Shown here: piece by piece, positions 10,651-24,259 of the stretch
How positions within the stretch are numbered: the stretch's first letter is position 1
Layout of the letters: each line of letters begins with the position of its first letter
From: Osmanthus fragrans
Taxonomy: Eukaryota > Streptophyta > Magnoliopsida > Lamiales > Oleaceae
NCBI GenBank assembly: GCA_019395295.1
Contig: CM033355.1
Coordinates: 9,579,786-9,643,785 of the forward strand
DNA: 64,000 nt
Direction: 5' to 3'
Program-made: the position numbers and the translations under genes
The notes under the pieces: model-generated
The model's input: only the letters and a program-made list of their open reading frames with translations
What the model was told of the DNA's origin: nothing
The model's database searches: none

Positions 10651-10819
10651 TTTATCAACTAATAGAGTGATAGTATTTGAAATTAAATTGAAATTAAGTG
10701 ATTCGATTGAAATAAACTAAAAATTTAATTATTCGATTAAAAATTCACTAAAAGTTCAATGACCACAATCCAGGTTTACCTATTACAAAATTTGTTCCAA
10801 AAAAAAAAAAAACACTTAG

Positions 10820-11930
10820 CCTCTGTTTAATAGAGATTAAAATCAAATTTTTAACAGATTTTAATAAAAATTAATGAAATGTGTGGATAAAAAGTTGTGG
10901 GCCCATAAAAAAAACTAAAGAATTAATTGCAATTATAACCCAAAATTTTTAAAACCTACTTTTCAGTTAAAAGATATTAATTTTTTGCCCCCAATAAGCC
11001 GCCAACTTTGGAGTTATTTTCAGTCACCTTCCGGCCACCAAAATCACCGAACCAACACACTATCTTGAAGCCTTCATTTCCCTCTTCACATTGTACCCAA
11101 CCACTAGCCGTAACTCCACCGGAATTGACCGAAAATTGGACCAAAGTAGGCAGCAGTGGGGTGCGAACTGTCGAAGTTGGTTCTTCCATTTATGGGTGAA
11201 ATTGGTGATGACTCATAGGTGCATTAGGTGCGCCTTGAAGAGGCGAAGCTAGTAGGGCTGGTCCGTGATCGTCGTTCATGACGTCGACGCCAAAAAATTG
11301 ATCTGAAACGATCGATTTTGCTATTGAAATAAATGACCGGAGATTTTGATTTTCAACTTTGTTTGATGTTATGAGCACATTCCTAGAAACACAATGAGAA
11401 GCCTGATTGACCTGAAGGTTGGGTATGCCATGGGTGTCGTCGAAAATGGAACATTCCGACCGTTTCAATGTGCGTGGTCTGCCCAATTTCGGCAATTCAA
11501 TGTGTGGTCTGCCTACTTTGGTCCAATTTTTGGGCAAATTCCGGTGGAGTTACGGCTAGCGGTTGGGTGTAATGTGAGGAGGGAAATGAGGGTTTCAAGA
11601 TAGCGTGTTGGTCCGGTGGTTTTGGTGGTCAGAAGGTCGCTGAAAATGGCTCTGAAGTTGGCGGCTTGTTGTGGGCAAAAAATTAGTATCTTGTGACTGA
11701 AAAGTAGGTTTTAAAATTTTGCGGTTATAGTTGCAATTAATTTTTTTGGTTTTTTTTTTTTTTAATTTTATTTGAATGAAGGATAAAATCATCAAAAAGA
11801 GGGAAAAAAGGATCTTTAGCGCACGAAATGTTGAAAGTAGGGCCATAAATGTCAAAAAATGAAAGGTAGGGATGGTAGCCATAATAACCTCCAAAAGTAG
11901 GGACGTTTTGTACCAATTAGCCTAAAATTA
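10820..11930. mobile_element. long inverted-repeat (fold-back, MULE-like) element
   Basis: The stretch from about 10920 to 11150 is the reverse complement, with divergence, of about 11535-11740: paired blocks include AAAACCTACTTTTCAGT, CCGCCAACTT and GCCGTAACTCCACCGG. The right outer part (11740-11920, with GGTAGGGATGGTAGCC) has no partner on the left, so the left end seems truncated or replaced; no target duplication was found. The loop carries an open frame on the minus strand (11190-11537, 115 codons) of unknown origin. The arm motif GACCACCAAAATC followed by CGTAACTCC also occurs in the element at 36225-37277. Confidence 0.65.
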
Positions 11931-12132
11931 ATTGTTAACTTGATAAAATTTTAAATTAAAATTACTACGGAGTTTAATAAGACCGATCCAAGTGCATAAT
12001 TCCACCTTTGATTGCTTGACTAGCGTCTACATTCACGATCTCATGTCATGACTCGACATGTTTTAAAAAAAGACGAATTGACGCAAACCTAATTAACTAC
12101 TTACATATTTTAAATTTCTTTTGCGTGGGAAG

Positions 12133-12504
12133 TTAAGTGAGAGGACATGACGGTTTTTCGCCATTTTGGCTAGTTGCACACATTTCATAATTGTTCTCCA
12201 CGTGGCTTATCCTCCGGTCCCGCATCAAACACACACAACGCACACGTTTTACGTGAAAATCTCTACCTATTACATATTCAATTTCATCCTCTAGGCCTTG
12301 CCTGATCTTCTTGCCAACTTCAAAATCTCTCTCGTAACCCAAAATCTCAAATCCCAATTAATTTCTAGGGTTTCCATTTCGTTTTCCCTGTTCTTCGAAT
12401 CATAATATTTACTTTCACTCTTTGTAGTTCCGAAGTCTAAGCAAAGACTCTCTTAATTCTTGATTTGTTTGCATTTTATTGAATTTTTGAGATATCGGAA
12501 ACAG
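12133..12504 (+). promoter_or_regulatory. probable promoter-proximal region and 5' UTR exon of the CSC1-like gene
   Basis: The stretch before 12504 has features of a plant leader: CT-rich sequence, TCTAGGGTTTCC, and a good donor at 12505 (ACAG|GTGAAC). An ACGTGG word occurs near 12199, a G-box-like core, and TTTTACGTGAAAA near 12247. The transcription start cannot be fixed from sequence. The role is inferred from position upstream of the gene at 13367. Confidence 0.4.
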
Positions 12505-13229
12505 GTGAACATATACTTAAGTTATTTTTCCCGCGTATGTTGTTTGTTGTATTGATTTGACAGCATAAATGTTGGATGAGAATTTTGGTGTATTTTCTGT
12601 TCTTCCTTGGGCAATATTTCCAGGCACAGGAATAAAATTGCGGGCCATGAATATATCGACTGAACGATCTTAAGATTGCGAACTTGTGAACTTATCAGGC
12701 GCATATGTGTGAATAAAAAATATAATGGTACTATTATTTGGATAAGCTCTAATCTGCAGTGGTGCTTGCAAATACTCTGTAGTAGTATGTTTTCACTATA
12801 ATATATGCGCCTGTTTATATTGAATATGATTTAAAGACTTTAGCGACTCTGTACTTCAGATTCCATGGTAGTGGATATGAATGACTTTCTGTCTGTTTGG
12901 ACATTGGATACAATTTGATTGATACACGAATACACGATGCAGGGTCACAATCTGATTCTTTCATTTATCAGGTTCTGTTTATCTATATTCTCTGAAGTGT
13001 AATGATTATGCTTATGGAATTTATGCACTGATGACTTTGATTTTCTCTTGCAAAAAGGATTTTTTTTTTTTGACTTTTCCTTTAAACCTACAAAGAAGAG
13101 TGCAAATTTTGACATGTGAATACTTTGAACTTGTTTGGAATATAGTTTGTGTGGTTGAATAACATTGATATTTTTTTTAAGTCTTTTTACAAAATAAAGA
13201 AGTTGAGCATTCCAGTTTTACTTATGCAG
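12505..13229 (+). other. probable 5' UTR intron of the CSC1-like gene
   Basis: The donor is ACAG|GTGAACAT at 12505 and the acceptor TTATGCAG|GCTC at 13228-13229, with a T-rich lead. It would join the leader exon to the exon that contains the start codon at 13367. 5' UTR introns are common in plant genes of this kind. This remains a prediction; a cDNA would settle it. Confidence 0.45.
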
Positions 13230-13366
13230 GCTCAGGATAAGTTTGACGACCTACGGCTTCTTACAGTATTGCTCTTTTGGACTTCTTTGCAATTTAACAT
13301 ATGAAGATCGTTTACCTCACTTTTGGATGATGACACACCACAAATTTCTGTTAAAGTGATCTAGAA

Positions 13367-16300
13367 ATGAACATTTCTGCTCTGTTGACTTCTTCTGGTA
13401 TCAATACTGCAGTGTGTGCAGTGCTGTTTTCATTGTATTCCATTTTAAGAAAACAACCAAGCCTTGTGAGCGTGTACTTCGGGCAAAAACTTGCCCAGGT
13501 GAGATCAAAACGCAACGATCCATTTTGGTTACAGAGATTTATTCCTTCTGCTAGTTGGATAGTAAAATCATGGGTAGCGTCCGAGGAAGAATTATTCGCC
13601 ACTGGGGGTCTGGATGCTATTGTCTTTCTCAGGGCAGTTGTTTTCAGGTGACAACACACGTAATTTCAAAACTCCCAGGACTCTAACTATGTTTCATTAT
13701 TAGTAATTATGGATCTACAGTTATTTACTTGAAGAAGAAAGACCTTTCATTTGTTTACATATTTTATCAATTGGAGCGATTAGCTTGATTCACTCTCTTA
13801 TGTAGGTTGCTGTGTTCGTGACAATCACTGAAATATTTTTGTTCTTTCTTTACTATTTTCTTCTATTGAGTGATGTAGTTCCTTCAAGTATTTCAAAATT
13901 CTTCGAGACAAGCACATGGTCACAATTGATTTCAATCTTGTCCTCTACAGAAAGGACTTCAGTATTGAACTAAAATTTGACATTGCTGCATGTGTTCTCC
14001 TTCATTTCTCTGGATATGGGAAGCATTTGTTTTCTCTTGATTGATTTCCTGGTGTTCCTATTCTAGCCGTTGTCCTAATATATGCTGCTGCTTTACTATG
14101 TGCAGCATCCGAGTATTCTCAATTGCTGGTGTTATATGTTTGTTTATTGTGCTTCCACTTAATTATTTTGGGAAAGAGATGGAGCATATACATATTCGAG
14201 ATGAACAGTTGAGTGTGTTCACCATTGAGAATGTCAAGGAAGGGTCAAGATGGTACGTAATATGTCAACATCTATTTTATTGAGAATAAGTGCCTGTTCT
14301 ATTCCTGTGAATGAATCTTATTTGCTCGAAGTAGTCCCTTTTTTAAACATCTGTTCTAATTAACAATGTGTAGGGGATGAGTGGGGATTTTCTGGGCTCA
14401 TATACCGGTCTTTAAGGTCACAATTGTTTTGTGTGGGACAACTTTGAATGCATACGTTCATGTTAAGTATAACCTCAACTTGCTTATAGTGAGGTAAATG
14501 AGTAGGGAGCTACGGTGTGCCAGCGAACAAGATCAAGGATGCAATCCTGGTTCAAAAACCATACGAAGCATACAATCTGAAAACTGTTTGGCATTGACTG
14601 GAAAGTGTGCCTCCATAGAGTGGTCTATAACTTATAACTTTCTCAATGTGGAACAGCCGTACAACATTTTAGCAATACAATACCATGGGTGCATTTATGT
14701 TAATTACATTGAGTGCATAGATGCTAATTACTTTGAGTTTCCAGCAAGACACTTAAATAGTCCACTTGCCAGATTGATAAATGTTTACATGTCATGATAG
14801 CATAATTGGTGCATGTGGCCTCTCATCAAAGCCGAAAGTAAAGATGAAAAATAAGATATTGGGGCATTTCGAATTAATAAAGATGCATATTCAGAGTTTC
14901 AACTTTTCCATCCTAGAATCAAAATATATCCTGGTTAAAAGCTTATGTGGGTTCGTTGAAAGGACAGGAAATGAATCACATTGCGCATTCATTTACTGAA
15001 GTAAATAATAAAATGCTCGAATGCTTATTTTATGATTTTTTTCTCTCCCTTCTCTTTTGGTCTTGACTTATATCTTTCTAATTTGGTCCTTATATTTGGT
15101 TTTTTTTTTTTTTTTTTTTGCAGGTTTTGGGCCCACTGTCTTGCATTATATGTCATATCTTCCTGTGCTTGTATTCTTCTTTACTTCGTAAGGACTTCAA
15201 CCCATACCCACCTTTTATTTTCATTTTGATTGGATATACAGAGTTTAATGTATGATTCTTTGCTATAACCTTGTTGATAGTTTATTTCTGCTTGTCTTTA
15301 GGAGTACAAAAGCATCACAAAAATGAGATTGGCATATATTACAGCATCTCATTCCCACCCAAGTCACTTTACTGTGCTTGTTCGTGCCATTCCATGGTCT
15401 GGAGAAGAATCAAACAGTGTCAAAGTTGCTAAATTCTTTACCGATTACTACTCATCAAGCTATTTATCGCATCAAATGATTTATCATTCCGGTGCAGTTC
15501 AGAAATTGATGGTGAGCATGTAAATGGATCATCTCTCTCATGGCAGTTGATATTTTCCTTATTTTGCAGCATGTCACGGATTAAATGCCTAATTCCATAT
15601 TATTAAGAGTGATAACAACATGAAATAGGAAAGAAAGAAAGTAAAAACACACGATTTACGGTGCTACACTATCAATGGGAGAGTCCACTTACCACTTCAA
15701 GGTTTCACTATAAAGAAGGAGAATACATGTTGTATGTGAAACTCGCACCTCTGTTTTGTTCTCTCTACACCTGAAAAAAAGGCTTGTCTTAATACCTATT
15801 ATATATGGAGGAAATATTAGAGTGAATCAATACATATGCAAACTGCCAGATACACCCATATAATTAAACTAGAATTTTTCCTTGGGAGCTCGCACACCCT
15901 TGACCTTACCATGAGGTTGATTTGCGGTCGAAGGGAAAAGTGAAGAGTATAACATCCAAAAAAAATTCATATTCTTTTTATTGTAGTTGTAATATACTGT
16001 TTGTAAGTTATGTGATTTTGAAGATTATCTGTTTCTAACTTTATCTTGGTTATCATAGATTTTGTCCTAATCAACTGGATTTGTGAGTTAAACCATATCT
16101 TCTTGATACTCTTAAAGGGCAACAAAATTGCATCCTGATGTGAATTCTCCTGTATCCTTACATTGTGTGAAACAATCAAAGGTTGATAAAGAATTCAGAA
16201 ATTTATAGCATGCCCATGTATAGAAAGGGTGCTATTACACTTTACCTATCATACATTGCATAGTAGCATTCATGTGTGTTGACAAATAACATTGTTTAAC

Positions 16301-19300
16301 TCTCCGTAGAAGAAAAATATACAATCGCAAGAAACCCATTTTTTTAAAGTTACGTTTTCACGACTTGTATATAATATCCAGTTACACTTCACAAAACATA
16401 ATCTAGAAAATTATGATATCCATGTTTACTTGTTTAGTATGTAGTGATGGTAAACATCGTGTAAATTGTATTATCACAAACTATCATCATCATCACACCC
16501 AAAAAAGACTCAACCAACCTTCATTGTAAATTCAACAAACAAAATACAACTAAATGACATTCATTAGCTACCAATGATCCTTAGTATCAAAGATAATGAC
16601 ACTATGCAACTCAAAATAACATGATAATGACACCTATTACCACACTTTCATTTGCAATTTTTTTCTATTGTTTTTTCATCGATGAAGACTTAATAGAATA
16701 TATTATTTCTTGCCTGATGTGAATCCGACCAAGAACAAGTGAACCCACGAACAAGATGAAACAAATCCAAGAAAGTTAGAAATCACGCCGCGCAAAGAAT
16801 AACTCGACCCGTTGTCCTACCCGTACTAAGAACCGAGATTCTACACGAGAAATCCGACCCTTTGATTATCCGGAATAAGAACCGTGAAGTGGGAACGTCA
16901 CAAAAGGAATTGTGAGACCTTTTGATAAATTCAAGGCTAGAACTTTAAGCCACCAAAAATTATGGAGGAATAAAACTCTCAATTGATAAAAAATCTCTCC
17001 AAATAATGTCAAAAGTGTTTTACAATGAAGAATAAAATTTTATTTATACTAAATTAAGGAAATATGAAAAATACGAAATTTTAGAGTCCAAAATTAAGAA
17101 AACTTGCCAAAAATAATGAATCCTAGTCAAATATGAATAAAACGCAGAACTTACGTTTCTATCGGACGACCCTACAAGACGTCTGGTATGGTGCGTCCGG
17201 ATATTCGGTTTGGCAGAGCTTTTTGCTCTTGTCTTCGGCTTCATTCGGACGTGTCCGGTAAGAGTCGTCCGGTCATCCGGTTTGGCAGAACCTTGCTCCC
17301 GCCTTCGGCCAACTTTATCACATCGCTCCAAGTCTTTTCGACTTTCGACCCCGACATGAAACTTGGTCTTTGGCGCGTCGCCTCCAACATGTTCTACCCA
17401 ATAACTCGAACAAGCAATTGTACGATTTTTGTTGATTCCTTGAAAATCCGAACCCGGCTTAGATCTCTTCCGCTCATTCGCCAAACTTTCGTGAGTTTGT
17501 GACGCAATCCGGATCACATCATTACCTATTAGGAAATAGCAATTGCACATTGTGATTTCGAATATATGGTATATGAAGTGTTAAAATGATCTTCATACAA
17601 GGTGTGTTTTGTAAAATTGTCTTGCTTGTTAAAGTGGAGGGGGTATTTTATTCATTTTGTAAATCTTGTCCAGGTTGACTACTAACATCTGTTTATCATT
17701 TTATGTAAACTGTAGTTTCTGAATATATAGTATGTGAAGTGTAATAGAACCCTTTATGCTTTGTGTGATTTGTACATCTCACTTTCACAATATGTGACGT
17801 TAAAGAAAATACATTTCGTCTTTGTCATAAATTGAGTAGTAGTGATGTTAAATAAGTAGCCCACAAACCATGTTTGATAACCTTAAAAAAGTGTAAAGAA
17901 GAGAATTGATTCTCATCGATCATCTACTTTAGCACGTGGGGTTGAAACTGACAACCATCTTCTCCTTAAGCTATTCTGGTCCTAGGATATTCATAGTTAA
18001 TACATTCACTTCTTTGAAGGATTTGAATGGTTCTTCTACTTCCGTCTTCTCTTTCAGGGTATAATAAGCCATCTAGGAAGTAGATTATTCTGCTGGATAT
18101 CTCGAATTAGCAAATTATCCACTATATCTTTTGATTTGACTTTTGAGCCATCAACACTAAAATCTTTTTCTTGGTTGTTCAGCTGAAACTACTTTGAAGT
18201 CATAGCTTGCTCCATTGTAAGGTTTCAGCTGTATCGTGTAACAATAGAGAAGGAAAGTGTGCCGTTATTCATAAGGGAAGTACATACAACTGTCTGTTAT
18301 AAACACCTAAAGGAAAACCTGTTGATTCAATATTGTTAGTCATTATTGGCTTGGTGTATGTGGGAAACCGTTGGTCTGGTTCTAGATCTTTTTTGTGGAA
18401 TTGCTCTTCAAGCTGAAACAATTGTTATGGGCCTTGAAGAGCTTGTCACATATGTTGATGAGGGGCTTCATAAAATTCTATTCCACATGGGTTTGGATAA
18501 AACTAATAGGTGGTTGTTAAGGACATGAGTAGCTACAAGTTGATAACTTATGTTTAAGCATTTTGAACAAGTGAATTAGACTCCAATGTGGATTCAAATT
18601 ATTAAAATATCTGAGTTATAGCTATGAGATTTCTTTTACTTTAAACAGTCACCTTCCCCATGTATTCTTTCCAGTGATTGATTTTTTGGTTATTTTGCTG
18701 GGTGCAGACTGATGCTGAGAAGATTTACAATATGCTCAAGTCCAACACCATGGACCAACATTATGGATCACGACTATTAAGATGTGGCTTTTGTGGTGGA
18801 ACTGCAACTTCTTTCAAGGTCCTTTCTCCTGAGCCTGAAAATGGTAGGACTACAAGCTGCCTTGATGGTCCAGAATTAAGGAAAAAGGTCTGAATTTCTA
18901 AAAATATTTACAACCTAGATTAATTTCTTCAGATATCAACTTCACTGTTCTTCTGCTAAATATCATCCAGATTTTTCTTCAGTTCACTTTTAGGCTCTTT
19001 TGACACTAATGGACAATATATTGAGATCTATACCAGCCCTTCCCGATTTGGAGCCTGAAAACATTTTCTTGTTTTAATTTTAAATTCAGGATAAAGGAAG
19101 TGATTTATGTTCCATCTCTGTATTCCACAGTAGTCTGACAGCATCTATCCTTAAATTACATATTGAAATAAATTCATTTACACACCGTCTAAAATTCAAT
19201 CTGCCCTATGTGATATATATGCCTTGGAAATTAATATTCTATTTGATTGCACCTGTTGGTTCTGTGAAAATGTTCTATTGTCTAACTTTTGTATCCATCT

Positions 19301-22300
19301 ACAGCAGCTGTTGACTCGGTAAATTCTTTGTATTTGAATATATGTTAACTTCGAGAGACTAGTGGTGTGACACTTGAGGAAAATCCATCTTGTTTCGAAG
19401 GAATAAAATTGTGAAAATTATGCAGTAATTTCTACAAATGGTCATAAAGGTTTTGAAATCTGAATGCGGTCAAATTTAAGGCAGCTTATGCCGAAATTTA
19501 GTGGGCATATAAGAGATTCACGTTGATGTTGAATTGAATTCTTTGCAATTAATTTTGATTTGATCTTGTGAAATTGCAATGTGTTTTTCCATTTGTTAGT
19601 GAAGATCTTCCTATTGTGTGGAAGTCCCTAATTCTTCTTCATGTAACTGCTGTGCGTGTCATGTTTGTTGCCGGCTAGGTTTTTAGTGCTAATATTGATG
19701 ATATTGTCGGACTGAATATCTCAGAAGTTTAAAGCTGACTGATCTTTCCTGCAGGAGTGCGGAGCTGCTTTGGTTTTTTTCAGGACACGTTATGCTGCTT
19801 TGGTTGCTTCAGAGGCTCTTCAACAACCTAATCCAATGTCATGGGTTACAGACTTGGCTCCAGAACCAAGTGATATATATTGGTCAAACTTATATGTACC
19901 ATATCGAATCTTTTGGATCCGTAAGATTGCCATCCTAGTGGCCTTTATTCTGTTTGTTACTTTCTTCCTTATCCCTGTGGTGTTCACACAAAGTCTTGTT
20001 CATCTCGATAAGCTGGAGAAAATATTTCCCTTTATGAAGGGCATTACAGAGAGGTAATATGTGCTATGTTAGAAGTCAGTTCAATTGTTCCTTTTCTATT
20101 ACAATTAGTAACTGACATGCATATTTGGTACTGGTTCCTTACTCGGTGAAGTAGCTGGAAAATAGGGATTCAAGAAAGAGTTAAATGGGTGGTGATCAAA
20201 TAATAACGTTCCCTAACCTCAAATGTGTTTATGTACTAGAGAACATGTGTCAATTCTAACATCAGTCTAGGAAAGCACTTTTACTGAATCTATTTTCAAT
20301 TTTGAGTTGTAAATATTTGAAAGGAAAATATAGCAATTTTAGGGATCCCTATCAGCGTGGTTATTTCTCTTTATCTGTCCTTTTTTCCCACTTAACATGT
20401 ACCACATCTTTATATGCTTAAAGATTCAAAAGATAAGATGAAGTAGGTGACAATTTTGTGGTCTGCAGATTCTAACTATAATGACAAGGAATTAAAATTT
20501 TCCCTTCTGCTTTCTTGCAGGAGGTTAATGAAACAGCTGATAACTGGATATCTACCAAGCGTAATACTCATGATCTTTTTGTCTATTGTCCCACCAATTA
20601 TGATGTTCTTTTCAACATTGGAGGGCTCAATATCTCGTAGTGGCAGGAAAAGAAGTACCTGCATTAAAGTCCTTTACTTTGTAATATGGAATGTATTCTT
20701 TGCTAATATTTTAACGGAGGCTGCTATCGACCATTATCAAGATTCAATTATGAAATTGGGAGATCCAAAAACCATACCTAACCAGCTTGCCAAAGCAGTA
20801 CCATCAACGGTGATCGGTTCTGTCTTAAATTTTCACTTCTCCTCTTATAGTACCATCATGGTTGGTTTTATTCTACATGTATAAGAATGTATTGGAATGT
20901 TGACCTTGAATTGCCATTTTTATTCTTTAAAAATGATCATCAACATTTGGCCATTCCGTCTCTGAATGTTTGGAAAAGCTTTTATGGAACTGGAACTACA
21001 TTTTTAACCATTTATTGTCAATATTTTCTGTAAATTTATCCATATAAGATTGGAACTGCTCACACTGCATTGTTCATGTTTTCAAACAAACCCGTATATT
21101 TTGAGATCTCATAGCACTTGTGATTTTATTTTTCACAGGCTACCTTCTTTGTGACTTATGTCCTCACCTCAGGCTGGGCTAGCTTGTCCTGTGAACTGAT
21201 TCAGCCATTTCCTCTTCTCTGCAACTCGTTTTATAGATTTATTCTTAGAAACAAGGATGATTCAAGTTATGGCTCTTATACATTTCCATACCACACAGAA
21301 GTTCCAAGAGTCCTCCTCTTTGGACTTCTGGGCTTCACTTGTTCAGTGTTGGCTCCTTTGATATTGCCCTTCTTGCTGGTTTACTTTTTCCTTGCCTATT
21401 TGGTGTACCGTAATCAGGTGAGCATTTCCTATGGATATGTTCCACTGTCTGAAACTTTTCTAGTTCACACAGTTAAGAATGATCGCACTAGTTTTTGTAA
21501 CATGCATTGCATTAATATCTTTTCCTTCAAAAGGACTTTAGGATACTTGTGGCAATGTATGTGAACTTTTGATGTTTGCTGACTTGTATACCAATTTTTT
21601 TTACTTTAATTCTTTTCAGAAGTTCTGCTAGTGTAAAGTATGAATTTCGTTTTTCGTATTTTCACTATGTGCTTTTTGTCTTTTATTTAGAGTAATGTAA
21701 AACTTAGGTCTTTCATAGTCACCTATTTGAAAGGCTCGTGTTCCTTGCCTCCTCTTCTGATCATTTATGCTTGATTTGCACATGATCACTGAGTCATTAC
21801 TTGATAGAGATGGTGGTACATCGAGACATCCCTTAGAAATTTTATTTACTTCACGCTATAATGCTAACTGATAGAAAATCAATTTGTCTGGGTGTTTGTA
21901 CCATGTACTTCACCTTCTTTGTGCAATTTCTCTTCTGATTGTTCACGCATACAGTAATATACACTGATAATTCTGAAGGGCAGGAAAAAATGAATTTTAA
22001 GATACACACTGTTGTCTAGTTATGTGGAATATCTATCTTTTGGTGCAACTATTATGACTAATGTTTTTAATCTCTAGATGCTTGATTATTGTGTTTCCTG
22101 ATAGATTTTGTCAGATAATCATGTGAAGAATTTCATGAATCTTCTATTGACGTCTAACCAGTGTTTCTGATGTAGAATGGTAAAGAGGAAGAGAATACTG
22201 GGAGAAGAATTAGGGAGAGAGAGAAACATTACTAGAGAAAAATCCCAATAGTATTGAATACCAAAAATCAGTGTCTGAAATATTCAACTATAGTATTTCC

Positions 22301-23803
22301 ATTTATTAGAATTAACTCTAACAAAAGTGGTAAGTTACTAAAATAAACATAAAAAAATATTTTGTTTTTCCTTCTTGGTTCTGTGGATACAAAGGTAATA
22401 TAGGGGAAGTAGATATCACGATGAGTTTCTCTTCATAAAGTTTCAATTGACTTTCTCCTCGTCATATTTTTGGTCTGGGGGATTCCTTTCCTCTTCTTCT
22501 TTATTTTTTTTATTTTTTATTTTTTTTTTTTTTTTTTTCTTTTTTGAATTCCTCTTATCTTTTTCTTCTATTTTTGGCATTCTTGAAATTATTTTAGGAT
22601 TGTCATTCCAATTTGGAAATGTATGTTTCAGATACTTGATGTATATGTCACAAAATATCAAAGTGGGGGACTATATTGGCCTATCATACACAATACAACA
22701 ATATTTTCGTTGGTGCTGACACAAATAATAGCTTTGGGAGTTTTTGGAATCAAACGGTCACCGATTGCATCAAGTTTCACCATTCCATTGATCATATGTA
22801 CGCTCCTGTTCAATGAGTATTGCAGGCAACGATTTCTCCCAGTATTTAAGAAGACGCCTGCAAAGGTAATTTCTGGCAGGCTAAGATTTATCTTTTCGTA
22901 AAAACACTACTCTATAGGGTAAATAACATTGCTAGTCGCTCCACTTATGGAGAACTTTCATGCTAGCTGTTCAACTTTATTTTCTTCTGAATTAGTCACT
23001 GAAGTTTGCCTTTTGTTTCAATTTGGTCACATGGTTAAAAATCCATTAGTTTTTCTAATGGAATGTCCCACACGAAAGGCTTTATACTCATCTTCTATGG
23101 GAGACATTCTGTTACAGAAACTAAAGGATTTTAAGTGATCAAATGAAATAAAAAGCAAACTTGATAGTACATTTTTGCATGAAAAAGAAAAAGAAACACA
23201 AGTTTGATCTATTTTTCCATGCCATCCGTTCTCTGTAACATGCTAGTATCTTTACAGACAATCATTGATATGGATCGGGAAGATGAGCATTCTGGGAGGA
23301 TGGAAGAGATTTATCAGAAACTTCCATCTGCTTATTACCAAATCAAATTGAAATCAAGGAGTTTGGGTAAATCTTTGGAACTGAATTGCCCCGAGATTCA
23401 AGCTAATAGCAGAGAAACTGGGGACATCAGTCGGCTAGAAGATCTAGAGACTCCAGGTTTGATCCACAGTTTTTATGAATTTCTTTTTAAATGTACTTAT
23501 TTGCGTGCATAGGTGTAAAATGAGTTGGATTGTCCAGGCCCAGGTGGCCCGACATGACATGCCTCGGACGAGCCATGAGCCGGCCAGCCCAGCCCTCACA
23601 GGGTGGCTAGGGTGAGCCCTCTAATTTTTCCTGGGGTTTAAATTTTCTATGCAAGATATAAATAAAAATGTAACCTGTTATTTTTATCCCAACTTAACTT
23701 GGCACGCTTAGAAAGAGCGCTTCATACACTTCTTAACAAGCATCTTCATTCACTGTTTTCAATTTGTTGCTTCACAGGAAACATGTCTGCTCGACTACCT
23801 TAA
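13367..23803 (+). CDS. CSC1/OSCA-like hyperosmolality-gated cation channel (HYP1/RXW8 type)
   Basis: The protein is a multi-pass membrane channel of the DUF221/TMEM63-OSCA family, which passes Ca2+ and other cations on osmotic or mechanical stimulus. Eleven coding exons fit in phase: 13367-13647, 14106-14252, 15124-15187, 15302-15511, 18708-18887, 19755-20053, 20521-20809, 21139-21417, 22632-22865, 23258-23456, 23778-23803. All have GT-AG borders and sum to 2,208 bases, 735 residues. The start gives MNISALLTSSGINTAVCAVL, a typical family N-terminus with the first membrane segment. Residues 94-234 include SIRVFSIAGV and VLVRAIPW; 345-375 (IRKIAILVAFILFV) begins the pore-domain helices, followed by TGYLPSVILM, TYVLTSGWASLSCELIQPFP and WPIIHNTTIFSLVLTQIIA. 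The length is normal for the HYP1 clade and no inactivating change was seen. Intron 4 is long and holds an LTR-like insertion. The last exon is short; reading through instead would stop at 23512. Confidence 0.93.
16717..17560 (-). mobile_element. probable solo LTR (Ty3/gypsy-like) in intron 4
   Basis: Intron 4 (15512-18707) is far longer than its neighbours. Its middle part differs in composition and is richer in GC. It shares words with the gypsy LTR near 57927-58850: CGACATGAAACTTGGTCTTTG here against CAACATGAAACTTGCATCTTTG there, and TTTTACAATGAAGAATAAAATTTTATTTATA-like text. The orientation is inferred from that LTR. Exact ends and a target duplication could not be fixed. A 168-codon minus frame inside has no family likeness. 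Confidence 0.45.
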
Positions 23804-24110
23804 TAATCTGGGGTTGGACGCAGCCGTTGGAGATAGAATTGCACATAAAACAGATTGAATGATTCTTATATGCATAATTTGTACCTTTATTGTCGATTCA
23901 TATAATTGTCTCGACTTTGGAATACAACATGCACATTTACGAGGTTTGTATGAAAAAAGACGTCCCGCGGAGCCCTTGTAAACTTTATAGCAACAAGTCA
24001 GTAGCTGTGTATGGATATTAATCTTGTGTATATCTAATTTTTGACTCGTGTACAGAATGAAGAGAAGTGCAAGCATTTGAAATTTTGGTTGTTGCATAAA
24101 CATTGATGAA
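23804..24110 (+). other. probable 3' UTR of the CSC1-like gene
   Basis: The stretch directly follows the predicted stop at 23801-23803 and is AT-rich, with several TTGTA and TGTAT words typical of plant far-upstream polyadenylation elements (for example near 24019). It precedes the (CT)n microsatellite. No clear polyadenylation site can be chosen from sequence alone. Confidence 0.4.
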
Positions 24111-24198
24111 ATGTATGAATGCCAATCTGCATAGCTGTTGAGAAAATTGCACATTGTATTGAGATGCCTCCTGGGGGTAATAGCATCTTCCTAAATGT

Positions 24199-24200
<2 letters not shown>

Positions 24201-24255
<55 letters not shown>
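24201..24255. repeat. (CT)n microsatellite, 55 bp
   Basis: This is an uninterrupted CT run of about 27 units just 3' of the channel gene. Open frames in it read as Arg-Glu repeats and are not genes. Confidence 0.98.

Positions 24256-24259
<4 letters not shown>

Noticed and set aside
17044..17550. 168-codon minus-strand frame in intron 4
   Set aside because: No domain or family wording; it lies in the LTR-like block and overlaps an opposite open frame of similar length.
22443..22719. Frames over the poly-T/poly-A tract near 22500-22550
   Set aside because: They are low-complexity translations inside an intron of the channel gene, except for the part from 22632, which is a real exon.
23457..23512. 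Alternative C-terminus of the channel gene by reading through to a stop at 23512
   Set aside because: A canonical CCAG|GTTTGA donor and a short in-phase last exon at 23778-23803 give a complete model; read-through remains possible but is less likely.
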